Source: Blastococcus mobilis
GTDB taxonomy: Bacteria; Actinomycetota; Actinomycetes; Mycobacteriales; Geodermatophilaceae
Direction of reading: 5' to 3'
Assembly (NCBI RefSeq): GCF_900188025.1
Contig: NZ_FZNO01000040.1
Span: 1-32,129 of the forward strand
Length of the DNA stretch: 32,129 nt
The notes beneath the pieces were generated by a model, which saw only the letters and a program-made list of their open reading frames with translations, was not told where the DNA came from and made no database searches. Made by a program: the position numbers and the translations under genes. Shown one piece after another: positions 15,784 through 24,327 of the stretch. The number at the start of each line of letters is the position of its first letter. Positions within the stretch are counted from its first letter, which is position 1.

Positions 15784-18389
15784 GGCGTCCCGCCGTTGCG
15801 GGTCGCCCATCGGACCGGTGTGCCGGAGAGCGTCCGGGTCGCCCGGCGCGCCAGTGCCGCGCGGTCCACCTTCGACTGGTGCCGGATGTCGACCGGCAGC
15901 GCCGTCGTCTCGAGGACGGCGGCGAGGCGGGTACCGGCCGCGGCACGGATCCGGTCGGCGAGCTCGACCGGCGCCACGGTCAGCCGTGTGGCGCCCGCTC
16001 CCACCCGGAGGCGCCGCCGCCGTTGTCCGTCGCCGGCACGGGGCACGACGACGGCGACGACCACCTGCGCGCCCTCCGGGCCGACGCCGACGACCGCCGC
16101 GGCGGAGACGGCGTCCAGGCGCTCGATCCGCTGCTCGGGGCCGACCGGGGTCACCGGTCCGTCCGCGGTGCTGATCACGTGCGCCAGCCGGCCCTCGATC
16201 CAGAGCCGCCCCTCGCCGTCCAGGTGCCCGACGTCCCCGGTGCGGTGCCATCCCCGGTCGCGGGAGTCGGCACGCTCGGTGGCCCACAGGACGTCGTAGC
16301 GGTCCTTCACGTGCGGACCGCGCACGCACACCTCGCCGAGGACATCGGCGGAACCCGTCAGCGGGCCGTCGGCGGCGCCTGATGAGGACAGCGGGCTGAC
16401 GCGGACCTCGACGCCGGGCACCGGGCGGCCGACGCACACGCCGTTCCCCGGCCCGGCGACCTCGATGTCGTCCAGGGAGACGTCGGTGACCGGGAGCGCC
16501 TCGGTCATGCCGTACGGCGTGTGCGCTTCGGCCCGCGGGAAGGTCTCGCGGAGGATGCGCAGGAGCGGCGTCGGTACGGGCGCGCCGGCCGACATGAGCA
16601 GCCGGATCCGACGCAGCGCCGACCGCTGCTCCCCGGTCAGGCCCGCGGTGGTGGCGGCCACGCGGCGCAGGGCCGCCGGCGCCGCGAACACCACGGTGGC
16701 GTCCACCGCGGCCGCCGCGTCCGCCAGCTTCGCGGCGGTGAGCGTGCCGGGCGCCGTGACGTCGATGTCGGGGACGGACGAGGCGATGCCGAGCCCCGGT
16801 CCGAGGACGGAGAAGGGGGCGAACGCGGCCACCAGCGAGTCGTCGGGCGTGAGCCGGTAGGCGGCCCGGACCAGCTCCAGCTGGGCGCCGACCTGGCGTT
16901 GCGTGTAGACCACGCCCTTGGCCGGGCCGGTGGCCCCCGAGGTGAAGACCACCGCGCAGTCCGAGTCCGGTGGGGCCTCCGTCGGCGCGGCCGATGACCG
17001 GCCGAGGGCCTCGAGCGAGGCCAGGTCGTGTTCGGCGCCGAGCACCCGGCGCAGCCGGGCCGACGCCGGCCCGACCACGGTGCGTGTGCCGGGCAGGCCC
17101 ATCGCCCGTGCGGCGGCCAGCCCGGCGGTGCTGCCGAGGACGTGGTCCGGCGTCGCACCGCGCAGGGCCCGCCGCATGCCCCGGAGGCCGAGGCCCTTGT
17201 CGGCGACCACGATGACGGCGCCCGCGCGCCAGGTGGCGTAGACCGCTGCCGTCAGATCGGCCGAGGGCTCCAGCAGGAGCGCCACCCGGTCACCCGGACC
17301 GACCCCGGCCGCGGCCAGGCCGGAGGCGAGGTCGGCGACCCGGCGGGCCAGCCGCGCCCAGGTGACCGAGCCCCCGCCGGTCTCCACGACCGCCGGGGAG
17401 TCGTCGTCCGAGCGGGCGGCCAGGGCCGCCCAGGGCCGGGCCGGCTCCGCCGACGTGCCGCGGCTGCCCGCGTCCGCGTGGTCCGGCGCGGCGAACGTGT
17501 CGGTCACCCAGGTGGCCACCGCCTCGGCGTACCCCGGCGCGTCCTCGGGGAGGAGGTGGGACGCGCCCTCGTAGCGGTGCACCGCGGCCTGGGGCAGGCG
17601 TTGCCGCAGGTCGGCCAGGTACTTCTCGCCGAAGACCGGATCGCGGGGTCCCCACAGGAGCAGGGCGGGGACGTCCAGCGTCCGGATGCCCTCGGCGATC
17701 GCCTCCTGTGCCGGGCGGGAGGGGTGGCCCGGCCGGAAGGGGATGTCGGCGACGAACTCGCCCACGGCCCGGCGCCGCGCGGGCGACGGGTAGGGCTGCG
17801 CGTAGGCCCGGCGGATCTCCCGGGGCAGCGGCGGCCACGACAAGGCCGTCGCCCCGCGGACGAACACCGAGCTGCTGACGGTGACGGCGGTGCGCACGCC
17901 CGGCGCGTGCGCCAGCCGGATGAGCGCGGGCCCCAGGTCGCCCTCGGGCATGGCGACGGCGGTGTTGGTGAGGACCACGCCCCGCACGTCCCGCCTGTGC
18001 TCGAGGGCCCAGCCGAGGGAGATGATCCCGCCCCAGTCGTGGGCGACCGTGACGACCGGGCCGGTGACGCCCAGCGCGGCCGTGAGGTGCCGGAGATCGG
18101 CCACCCGCTGGGCCAGGGTCCTCGGTGCGCCCGGCCGGTCGGACCAGCCCATGCCCAGCTGGTCGGGAGCGACGACGCGCCACCCTGGTGGGGCGGCTGC
18201 GACCATCCGACGCCAGAGGTAGGACCAGGTGGGGTTCCCGTGGACGCAGAGCAGGGTGCCGGCCGGGTCGGCGACACCGTTGTCGAGCACGTGCCAGCGG
18301 TGCTTCTCGCCGTCCGCATCGGGAACGGTGATCCAGCGCGACCAGGCCGGCTCCAGTCCCGGCAGCTCGACCGGTCCGCCGGCCGTCAC
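15780..18389 (-). CDS. oleBC: OleBC fusion: beta-lactone decarboxylase plus beta-lactone synthetase
   Basis: An 869-residue two-domain enzyme. Residues ~1-295 are an alpha/beta hydrolase of the haloalkane-dehalogenase type, with HGNPTWSYLWRRM, nucleophile D118 in VAHDWGGIISLG, and a late GASHLLPEDAPGYAEAV. This is OleB, which decarboxylates a cis-beta-lactone to the alkene. After a linker (~295-325), an acyl-AMP-ligase domain follows: VFTSGATGPAKGV (~477-489), TPYGMTEALPVTDVS and WHRTGDVGHLDGEGRLWIEG. This is OleC, which closes the beta-lactone with ATP. The fusion is known in Micrococcus and related actinobacteria. The start at 18389 overlaps the oleA stop as GTGA. A longer frame into oleA is an artefact. 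Confidence 0.92.
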   Translation of the reverse strand: MTAGGPVELPGLEPAWSRWITVPDADGEKHRWHVLDNGVADPAGTLLCVHGNPTWSYLWRRMVAAAPPGWRVVAPDQLGMGWSDRPGAPRTLAQRVADLRHLTAALGVTGPVVTVAHDWGGIISLGWALEHRRDVRGVVLTNTAVAMPEGDLGPALIRLAHAPGVRTAVTVSSSVFVRGATALSWPPLPREIRRAYAQPYPSPARRRAVGEFVADIPFRPGHPSRPAQEAIAEGIRTLDVPALLLWGPRDPVFGEKYLADLRQRLPQAAVHRYEGASHLLPEDAPGYAEAVATWVTDTFAAPDHADAGSRGTSAEPARPWAALAARSDDDSPAVVETGGGSVTWARLARRVADLASGLAAAGVGPGDRVALLLEPSADLTAAVYATWRAGAVIVVADKGLGLRGMRRALRGATPDHVLGSTAGLAAARAMGLPGTRTVVGPASARLRRVLGAEHDLASLEALGRSSAAPTEAPPDSDCAVVFTSGATGPAKGVVYTQRQVGAQLELVRAAYRLTPDDSLVAAFAPFSVLGPGLGIASSVPDIDVTAPGTLTAAKLADAAAAVDATVVFAAPAALRRVAATTAGLTGEQRSALRRIRLLMSAGAPVPTPLLRILRETFPRAEAHTPYGMTEALPVTDVSLDDIEVAGPGNGVCVGRPVPGVEVRVSPLSSSGAADGPLTGSADVLGEVCVRGPHVKDRYDVLWATERADSRDRGWHRTGDVGHLDGEGRLWIEGRLAHVISTADGPVTPVGPEQRIERLDAVSAAAVVGVGPEGAQVVVAVVVPRAGDGQRRRRLRVGAGATRLTVAPVELADRIRAAAGTRLAAVLETTALPVDIRHQSKVDRAALARRATRTLSGTPVRWATRNGGTP

Positions 18390-19411
18390 CAGGCGATCTC
18401 GAGGCAGCAGGCGTTGAGGCCGGAGCCGATGCCCATCAGGAGCACGCGATCGCCGTCCGTGAGGGTGTCGGCCTGCCCCGCCAGCGTGTACGGCACCGAC
18501 GCGGGGCCGAGGTTGCCGCGGGTGGGGAAGGTCGTCGGCACCCGTGCCCGGTCGATGCCGAACCGGTCGCACAGGGCCCCGGTGTGCACCTTGGAGACCT
18601 GGTGGATGACGTATCGGTCCATTCCCCGCGCCCAGTCGAACTCGCCCGCGGCGTCCGCCCAGAGATCGCTCGACAGTTCGAGGCCGGCGGCGAGAAGCCC
18701 TTTGAGGTCGGTCTGCATCCCGTCGTTGTCGCCGGTGCACAGCTGGTGGTGCTCGGTCCCGGCCCGGCTGACCGATCCGAGCAGCCGGTGGCCCTCCGGG
18801 TGCCGATCGGCCCGACCGAGCACCATGGCCACCGCGCCGGAGCCGAGCGTGAGGGTCGCGAAGTGCCCCATCACGTCCTTGGCCACGGTGTCCGGCCGGT
18901 TGAGCAGGTCGATCGTGCGCTCCTGCACGGGCCGTGCGTCCTCGCCGTTGACGATCAGCGCGTAGTCGACCATCCCGACGTCGATCATCGCGGCGGCCAG
19001 CTCCATGCCGTTGATGAAGCCCAGGCAGGCATTGGCCACGTCGAAGTTCTGGCAGGAGCTCGGCAGCCCGAGTGCGTCGTGCACCGCGACGGCCGTGGAC
19101 GGTTCGAGGTGCTTGCGGCTGACCGATGTGTTGACCATCAGGCCGATGTGCGCCGGGTCGACGCCGCTCTCGCTGATCGCCTTGGCGCCCGCGGCGGCGG
19201 CGCCGTCGACGAAGGAGACCCCGTCGGCCCACCAGCGGCGCTCCGTGATGCCCGCGAGCCGCTCCAGCAGCCCGGGGCGCAGCCCGACGCGCTGGTAGGT
19301 GTCACCCAGCCGTTCGTCGAACGCTGCCGACGTGACGATGTGCGTCGCATCCACCGTCCGCACGGTCAGGATCGAAGTGTTGCCGAATCGGTGTGTGGCG
19401 TTGCCGGTCAT
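18386..19411 (-). CDS. oleA: OleA: head-to-head acyl-CoA condensing enzyme (thiolase fold)
   Basis: A 341-residue KAS III-like enzyme that joins two fatty acyl-CoAs into a 2-alkyl-3-keto acid, the first step of long-chain cis-olefin synthesis. The catalytic Cys129 is in FDVANACLGF, with H270 in YVIHQVSKVHTGA and N300 in RGNLGPASVP. Glu103 in SRKHLEPS matches the glutamate specific to OleA (Glu117 of the Xanthomonas enzyme), separating it from FabH. The ATG at 19411 gives the family-like MTGNATHRF start; a GTG at 19420 is the alternative. It is the first gene of oleA-oleBC-oleD, all overlapping by four bases, so one transcript and coupled translation are likely. Confidence 0.92.
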   Translation of the reverse strand: MTGNATHRFGNTSILTVRTVDATHIVTSAAFDERLGDTYQRVGLRPGLLERLAGITERRWWADGVSFVDGAAAAGAKAISESGVDPAHIGLMVNTSVSRKHLEPSTAVAVHDALGLPSSCQNFDVANACLGFINGMELAAAMIDVGMVDYALIVNGEDARPVQERTIDLLNRPDTVAKDVMGHFATLTLGSGAVAMVLGRADRHPEGHRLLGSVSRAGTEHHQLCTGDNDGMQTDLKGLLAAGLELSSDLWADAAGEFDWARGMDRYVIHQVSKVHTGALCDRFGIDRARVPTTFPTRGNLGPASVPYTLAGQADTLTDGDRVLLMGIGSGLNACCLEIAW

Positions 19412-19420
19412 CAGGTCCAC

Positions 19421-19573
19421 TCGTGGGGTGCGGCCGCGGCCGCCGTCCTCGTGCGCGACCCTGGTCCGGCGCGTTTACCCGCCGGGGAGGCAGGTACACC
19501 GGGCCATCTCCGCCAACATCGCAGCCGGACGTGCCGGGGTGGTGGCGGTCTCGATCGGCTCTACGGTCGTGCG
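19421..19573. promoter_or_regulatory. Probable promoter region of ole operon and divergent small gene
   Basis: A 153-base gap between divergent starts at 19411 (oleA) and 19574 (small gene). No clear -10/-35 pair or operator palindrome could be recognised. Confidence 0.35.
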
Positions 19574-19834
19574 GTGTCCACATCGGTCGTCCTGAGCGTG
19601 ACGCCCCGTGACCCCCTCGATCCCGATCGCTTCACGGGTGAGGTCCCGGCGGACATCGCGGCGGCCCTGGCGGCCGCTGGCCAGCCTCCGCCACCGGGAC
19701 TGTGGTGTCCGCGCAACGGTCCGGTGAGGTTGCTGTTCCAGCTCAGTGGCCCTGACCGCGTGGCCGCAGGTCAGCGGCTGGTGGACGAGATGAGTTTCAT
19801 GGAATACGAGGCCGACCTCTCGCTCTCGCCATAG
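19574..19834 (+). CDS. Small conserved-looking protein, unknown function
   Basis: An 86-residue protein from the GTG at 19574. It reads as a compact single domain: VSTSVVLSVTPRDPLDPDRF, then an Ala-rich helix (PADIAAALAAAGQ), GLWCPRNGPVRLLFQLSGP and an acidic end MSFMEYEADLSLSP. There is no signal peptide or membrane segment, and I recognise no family. It is divergent from oleA and followed by repeat copy B. The 5' end could lie further upstream, since the frame stays open, but that sequence is antisense to oleA. Confidence 0.55.
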   Translation: MSTSVVLSVTPRDPLDPDRFTGEVPADIAAALAAAGQPPPPGLWCPRNGPVRLLFQLSGPDRVAAGQRLVDEMSFMEYEADLSLSP

Positions 19835-19914
19835 CGCGGGGTCCGCGGCCTCGCCGCGCGGGACCGTCGTCCGACAATTCCGCCTGAGGCACGGGGGATG
19901 GCCTGACCCCAGAA

Positions 19915-19977
19915 GCAGGAGAACCCCCACCGGCCTGAAGACCGTGGGGGTTCAACTCGGTGTCCGAGGGGGGACTT
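19915..19977 (+). repeat. Dispersed intergenic repeat, copy B (variant 3' end)
   Basis: Begins GCAGGAGAACCCCCACCGG. The arms AACCCCCACCGG and CCGTGGGGGTT form a hairpin (19922-19933 with 19942-19952), followed by CTCGGTGTCCGAGGGGGGAC. Unlike copies A, C, D and E it continues as TTGGGCACC instead of ACGCTACATACG. It sits between the convergent small gene and the YeiH-type gene and may act as a terminator for both. Confidence 0.7.
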
Positions 19978-20115
19978 GGGCACCGTGAAGTGGGAGCCGT
20001 CCCACCTGCTGCCTGCCCGGTGGGGGAGGAGCGCGGTGTACGCGGCTTCGTGGACATGGTCGGAACGTAGCGCGCTAGTCCGACATGCAAGATCGTCCTC
20101 AAAGGTCCGACCGTT

Positions 20116-21162
20116 TCAGTCGCCGTCGCCTGTGAGCCAGATCAGGAGCAGACTGGTTGACGTCACGCTGCCCCACAGCACCAGCCCCAGAACCATCGGC
20201 TTCGGGCCGGTGCGCCGCAGGGCTCGGACGTCGGTCGACAACCCGATCGCCGCCAGCGCCGTCGCAATCAAGAAGACGGCTGCCAGCCGGATCACCTCAT
20301 GGCTGCGATCGGGCACCCAGCCCATCGAGTTCATGGCGACGACCATGACGAAGGCGATGAGGAACCACGGCACGAGCCCGACGAGCCGGCTCACGCGACC
20401 GCCCCGCCCGGCGGACTCAGCAACGCCCTCCCGGCAGCGGACGAGGACGGCGAGCCCGACCACGATGGGAATGATCATCAGACTGCGGACCAGCTTCACC
20501 ACGACCGCGTGGTCTGCCGCGACCGAGCCGTAGCTGGCGGCGGCGGCCACGACGGAAGAGGTGTCGTTGACGGCCGTGCCGGCGAACAACCCGAACTGTT
20601 CCTGGCTCAGCTCCAGGAGGTGGCCCAGCGGGGGGAAGGCCAAGACCGCCAGCACGTTGAAGAGGAAGATCGTCGAGATGGCGTAGGTCGTGTCGGGGTC
20701 CTTGGCGCGGATGGTGGGCGTGACCGCGGCGATGGCCGAGGCACCGCAGATAGCCGTGCCGACGCCGATCAGTGTGCGCAGGTCACTGCCGATGTGCATG
20801 GCCCGGCCCAGGAGCACCGCGAGCAGCAGGCAGGGGGTCAAGGTGCCGAGCATGACCGGCAGCGAGGACAGCCCGACGTCGGCCACCTGCTGCAGGGAGA
20901 GCTGCGCTCCGAGCAGCACCACGGCGACCTGGAGGAGCGGACCTTTCGCCAGCCCGATGCCCCGATCGAGCGCCCCGCGCCAGCGGTTGGCGAGAGGGCT
21001 GAGCAGCACGCCGGCCGTGACCGCGAAGACCGGAGCGCCGAGCGTGGGCCACGCGGCGCCGGCGACGGAGGCGACGACGCCCAAAGCAACGGCCAGCGCG
21101 AGGCCGAGCGCCGGCCGCAGCCGGGCGGTCACGGGCGACGGTTCGCCAGATGACGTCGTCAT
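20116..21162 (-). CDS. YeiH/UPF0324 family putative sulfate exporter
   Basis: A 348-residue membrane protein with about ten hydrophobic segments. Family blocks are VVLLGAQLSLQQVADVG, GVGTAICGASAIAAVTPTIR, FGLFAGTAVNDTSSVVAAA and the late TDVRALRRTGPKPMVLGLVLW. The family is annotated as a putative sulfate exporter, but a transport activity is poorly established. The ATG at 21162 is preferred because AGGAA lies upstream; the longer GTG at 21189 adds nine unconserved residues. It appears monocistronic, convergent with the 19574 gene and separated from the SDR gene by about 190 bases in which I see nothing. Confidence 0.88.
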   Translation of the reverse strand: MTTSSGEPSPVTARLRPALGLALAVALGVVASVAGAAWPTLGAPVFAVTAGVLLSPLANRWRGALDRGIGLAKGPLLQVAVVLLGAQLSLQQVADVGLSSLPVMLGTLTPCLLLAVLLGRAMHIGSDLRTLIGVGTAICGASAIAAVTPTIRAKDPDTTYAISTIFLFNVLAVLAFPPLGHLLELSQEQFGLFAGTAVNDTSSVVAAAASYGSVAADHAVVVKLVRSLMIIPIVVGLAVLVRCREGVAESAGRGGRVSRLVGLVPWFLIAFVMVVAMNSMGWVPDRSHEVIRLAAVFLIATALAAIGLSTDVRALRRTGPKPMVLGLVLWGSVTSTSLLLIWLTGDGD

Positions 21163-21354
21163 AGCGCCCAACTTCCTGCCGCCCGGCACAGCGCGATCCC
21201 GGCCGATCGCTGACGGGCCGCGAGGCGGTCACGCACGGGACCGCCTCGCTGCAGGTCAGGCGCGAGGTTGCGGAGATCTGCTGCTGCTCGGTGGCCTGCC
21301 TGCTGCGCAGCCCTCACGTCGGTGCCCATGCCTTGGGCGCGAAGGGCTGCCTGC

Positions 21355-22134
21355 TCAGTTGCGGCCGGCCATGACGCCGCCGTCGACGTCCCAGACGGCG
21401 CCGGTGACCCAGGAGGCGGCGTCGGACAGTAGGAAGGCGACCGTGTTGGCGACGTCCTCGGCGGTGCCGGTTCGGCCGATCGGGTGGAAGCCGTCGAAGG
21501 AGTCGAGGGTGGCGTCCATCTCCTCCTTGGGGATGAACTCCTCATAGATGGGAGTCCGCACGACGGCCGGGGCGACGGCGTTGACGCGGATCCGGTGGCT
21601 GGCGAGCTCCAGGGCCAGGTGCTGGGTCAGCGAGTGCAGCCCGGCCTTGGCCATCGAGTACGCCGAGGACGGGGTGGCGGCGATGGCCTGGTGGGCCCAC
21701 ATCGAGCCGATGTTGACGAACGCTCCGGGACGCTGCTGGTCGATCAGGTTGGCGGCGACGGTCTGGGTCACGAAGAAGAAGGCGCGGTTGAGCGCCTCGT
21801 ATCGGGTGTAGTCGCCGCGGTCGTGCTCGAGGAACGGCTTGGGGGCGAAGACGCCGGCGGCGTTGACGAGCAGGTCGACGGCGGGATGGGTCTCGGTCAG
21901 CTCCCGCCTGAACCGCTCGACGGCGGCATCGTCGGCGAGGTCGACGGCGATGCCGGCGAGGCGACCCTCGCCACCGAGGGCACCGAGCTCGGCCAGGGCG
22001 GCGTCGACGCTGTCGGGGGTGCGGCCGGTGATGACCGTGCTGCCGCCCCCGCGCAGCACCTGCGCGGCGATGGCCTTGCCCATGCCGCTGGTCCCGCCGA
22101 TGACGAGCAGCTTGCGACCGGTGAAGTCGTTCAT
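21355..22134 (-). CDS. SDR family NAD(P)-dependent oxidoreductase
   Basis: A 259-residue classical short-chain dehydrogenase. The coenzyme motif GGTSGMGK (13-20), NAAG (91-94), catalytic S144 in NIGSMW and Y159/K163 in YSMAK are all present. TGR at positions 37-39, after the second strand, suggests NADP preference, which is inference. The C-terminus [17 protein letters not shown] is typical. Substrate unknown. It is divergent from gntR, with a palindrome next to the gntR start, so it is probably under GntR control together with the plus-strand operon. Confidence 0.9.
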   Translation of the reverse strand: MNDFTGRKLLVIGGTSGMGKAIAAQVLRGGGSTVITGRTPDSVDAALAELGALGGEGRLAGIAVDLADDAAVERFRRELTETHPAVDLLVNAAGVFAPKPFLEHDRGDYTRYEALNRAFFFVTQTVAANLIDQQRPGAFVNIGSMWAHQAIAATPSSAYSMAKAGLHSLTQHLALELASHRIRVNAVAPAVVRTPIYEEFIPKEEMDATLDSFDGFHPIGRTGTAEDVANTVAFLLSDAASWVTGAVWDVDGGVMAGRN

Positions 22135-22253
22135 GAGTGGGTTCCTCTTGTTGTCGTGATGCGAGATGTCGAGCCCTGGGAGGGGACCGGGACGGGCCGG
22201 TGAGGGTTCAAGACCCCGGTGTCAGCAGTGCCACCCAGGACCGACAGCAACTA

Positions 22254-22270
22254 GGATACAAGCAGTATCC
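22254..22270. promoter_or_regulatory. Candidate GntR operator GGATAC-N5-GTATCC
   Basis: GGATACAAGCAGTATCC is a perfect inverted repeat with six-base arms. It lies 14 bases before the gntR start, between the divergent SDR and gntR genes. TAGGAT at its left edge could be a -10 box, so binding would block transcription of gntR. ATAC/GTAT half-sites are common among GntR-family operators. Confidence 0.6.
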
Positions 22271-22283
22271 ATCAGGGAGGCAA

Positions 22284-22927
22284 GTGGACACCATCAGCGA
22301 GACCGCCGCGCAGCGAACACACCGCATCATCCGCGACCACATCGTCAACGGCACCCACCCGGGCGGATCGATGCTCAGTGAGAACACCCTCGCCGCCGCA
22401 CTGGGCCTGAGCCGCACCCCGGTGCGCGCCGCCCTGCTACGCCTGGAGGAAGAGGGATGGGTCACCATCTACCCCAAGCGCGGAGCGCTGGTCCGCGCCT
22501 TCACCGCCCAGGACGGTCAGGAACTCGCCGGCGCCCGGCACCTGCTGGAGACCGGCGGGGTGCGCACCGCCTCCCCAGCCGCGCTCGCGGGGATGTGCAC
22601 CCGCCTGGACGCGCTGATCGACGACCAGGAGGCGGCCCTTCAGGCACAGACCGCGACACATTCGTCGAGCTGTCCATGTCCATCCACCGAGCATTCGTTG
22701 AGGTCGGTGGCAACGGTTTGCTGCTGGACTTCGCCGACCGGCTGCAGAACCGGCAGGCGGTGATGCTGCACCTGAGCCTGGCGACCATCGACGCCCACGC
22801 CTCGCAGCTCGTCGACGAGCACCGCGCGCTGATCGACGCCGCCCGGCGCGGTGACTTCGACCGCTTCGCCGACCTGCTGCGCGCCCACATGGGCGATGAG
22901 CCCACGCCGCGCTTCGGGCTGGCCTGA
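22284..22927 (+). pseudogene. GntR/FCD family regulator interrupted by one frameshift
   Basis: From the GTG at 22284 (GGGAGG just upstream) the winged helix reads AAQRTHRIIRDHIVNGTHPG, SENTLAAALGLSRTPVRAAL and WVTIYPKRGALVR. The FCD ligand domain begins but loses frame at about 22638-22655. It resumes in another frame as DTFVELSMSIHRAFVEVGGN to FADLLRAHMGDEPTPRFGLA, ending at 22927. Read through the break it is a complete regulator of about 215 residues. Only one lesion is present, so an active gene with a sequencing error is a real possibility. It probably controls the divergent SDR gene and the following operon. Confidence 0.75.
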
Positions 22928-22972
22928 CCTGCGGGCCCTACCTGTGACGCTGCCCGCGAAGGAGTTCTGCGC

Positions 22973-24262
22973 ATGACCGCCCCCTCGTCCACGCCCGTGG
23001 GCGCCACAACCACAGACCTCGACGTCGCCGCGCTCCAGCGGCGCACCCTGCGGGTGCTGCTCGCCTCCCAAGTGCTCGCCGGGGCCGGGCTGGCCGCCGG
23101 CGTCACCGTCGGCGCACTGCTAGCCGAGGACATGCTCGGCTCGACCGGCCTGTCCGGACTGCCGGCTGCCCTGCTGACCCTCGGCTCGGCTGCGGCCGCC
23201 GTCGGTGTCGGGCGGATCTCCCAGCGCTCCGGGCGCCGACCGGGCCTGGCCGCCGGCTACTTCGTCGGCGCCGTCGGCGGGGCTGGCGTGGTGCTGGCCG
23301 CCGCGATCGACAGCGTGCCCCTGCTGCTGGTCTCGCTGCTGCTGTACGGCTCGGGCACCGCCACCAACCTGCAGGCCCGCTACGCCGGCGCCGACCTGGC
23401 CGCCCCGCAGCGACGCGGCCGCGCGGTCAGCACCGTGCTGGTGGCGACCACCCTCGGCGCGGTCGCCGGCCCCAACCTGGTCGAGCCCATGGGAGCGGTG
23501 GCCGCGGCCCTGGGCATCCCGGAGCTGGCCGGCCCGTTCATCTTGGCCACCGTCGCCTACGCGCTGGCCGGCGTCGTCGTCAGCCTCACGCTGCGCCCCG
23601 ACCCGCTGGTGACCGCCCGCGCGATCGCCGACGAAGCCGCCCGGGCCGCCACCGCAGGGCCTGACTCCAGGACCGATACGGCGCGTCTGCGGCTGGGCGC
23701 CACCGCCATGATCGTCACCCAGCTCGTCATGGTTGCCCTGATGACGATGACCCCCGTGCACATGCGCGACCACGGCCACGCCCTGGGCGCCGCCGGACTG
23801 GTCATCTCCCTGCACATCGCAGCGATGTTCCTGCCCTCCCCGGTCACCGGAAGGCTCGTCGACCGGTATGGCCGGCGGCCGCTGATCGCCGCCGCCGGCG
23901 TCACCCTGCTGGCTGCCGGCCTGCTCGCCGCGACTGCCCCACCGGACTCGGTGGTCCTGCTCGCTGGCGCGCTCATCCTGCTGGGACTGGGCTGGAACCT
24001 CGGCCTGGTCGCCGGCACCGCCCTGCTCACCGACGCCGTGCGGCTGCAGCACCGCGCCCGCACGCAGGGCACCGTCGACCTCGGCGTGGCCCTGGCCGGC
24101 GCCACCGGCGGCATCGGCAGCGGCCTGATCGTCGCCGCCACCAGCTTCGCCGCCCTCGGCCTCGCCGGCGGGCTGGTCGCCCTGGCGCTCGTTCCCAGCC
24201 TGCTCGTCAGCCGGTCGAGGGCCGCGGCCGCCGAACCGGCAACGGCCGGTCGATCGGCGTGA
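22973..24262 (+). CDS. MFS transporter
   Basis: A 429-residue major facilitator with about twelve membrane segments. The cytoplasmic 2-3 loop motif reads GRISQRSGRRPGL, and the equivalent second-half loop reads GRLVDRYGRRPLI. A central hydrophilic loop (~220-240) separates the halves. AAGGAG lies before the ATG at 22973. Substrate unknown; neighbours are oxidoreductases, so efflux or uptake of the compound they act on is plausible. The stop overlaps a GTG of the downstream alcohol dehydrogenase frame. Confidence 0.9.
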   Translation: MTAPSSTPVGATTTDLDVAALQRRTLRVLLASQVLAGAGLAAGVTVGALLAEDMLGSTGLSGLPAALLTLGSAAAAVGVGRISQRSGRRPGLAAGYFVGAVGGAGVVLAAAIDSVPLLLVSLLLYGSGTATNLQARYAGADLAAPQRRGRAVSTVLVATTLGAVAGPNLVEPMGAVAAALGIPELAGPFILATVAYALAGVVVSLTLRPDPLVTARAIADEAARAATAGPDSRTDTARLRLGATAMIVTQLVMVALMTMTPVHMRDHGHALGAAGLVISLHIAAMFLPSPVTGRLVDRYGRRPLIAAAGVTLLAAGLLAATAPPDSVVLLAGALILLGLGWNLGLVAGTALLTDAVRLQHRARTQGTVDLGVALAGATGGIGSGLIVAATSFAALGLAGGLVALALVPSLLVSRSRAAAAEPATAGRSA

Positions 24263-24327
24263 CCGGCCACAGCATTGGGGCCCACAACGCCTCGAGCACC
24301 CCGGCCGCCTCGACCCCCGCGATCAGG

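Noticed and set aside
17028-18965. 645-residue open frame on the plus strand
   Set aside because: Antisense to oleBC and oleA, whose catalytic motifs are all present. Its own translation has no recognisable domain.
15780-19232. A single 1150-residue OleA-OleBC protein
   Set aside because: The upstream 281 codons of that frame are antiframe to oleA and not protein-like. The GTG at 18389 with GTGA overlap is the sensible start.
19909-19980. A tRNA gene at repeat copy B
   Set aside because: Only T-arm/acceptor-like sequence is present. There is no anticodon or D arm, and the strands of the two halves are inconsistent with a folded tRNA.
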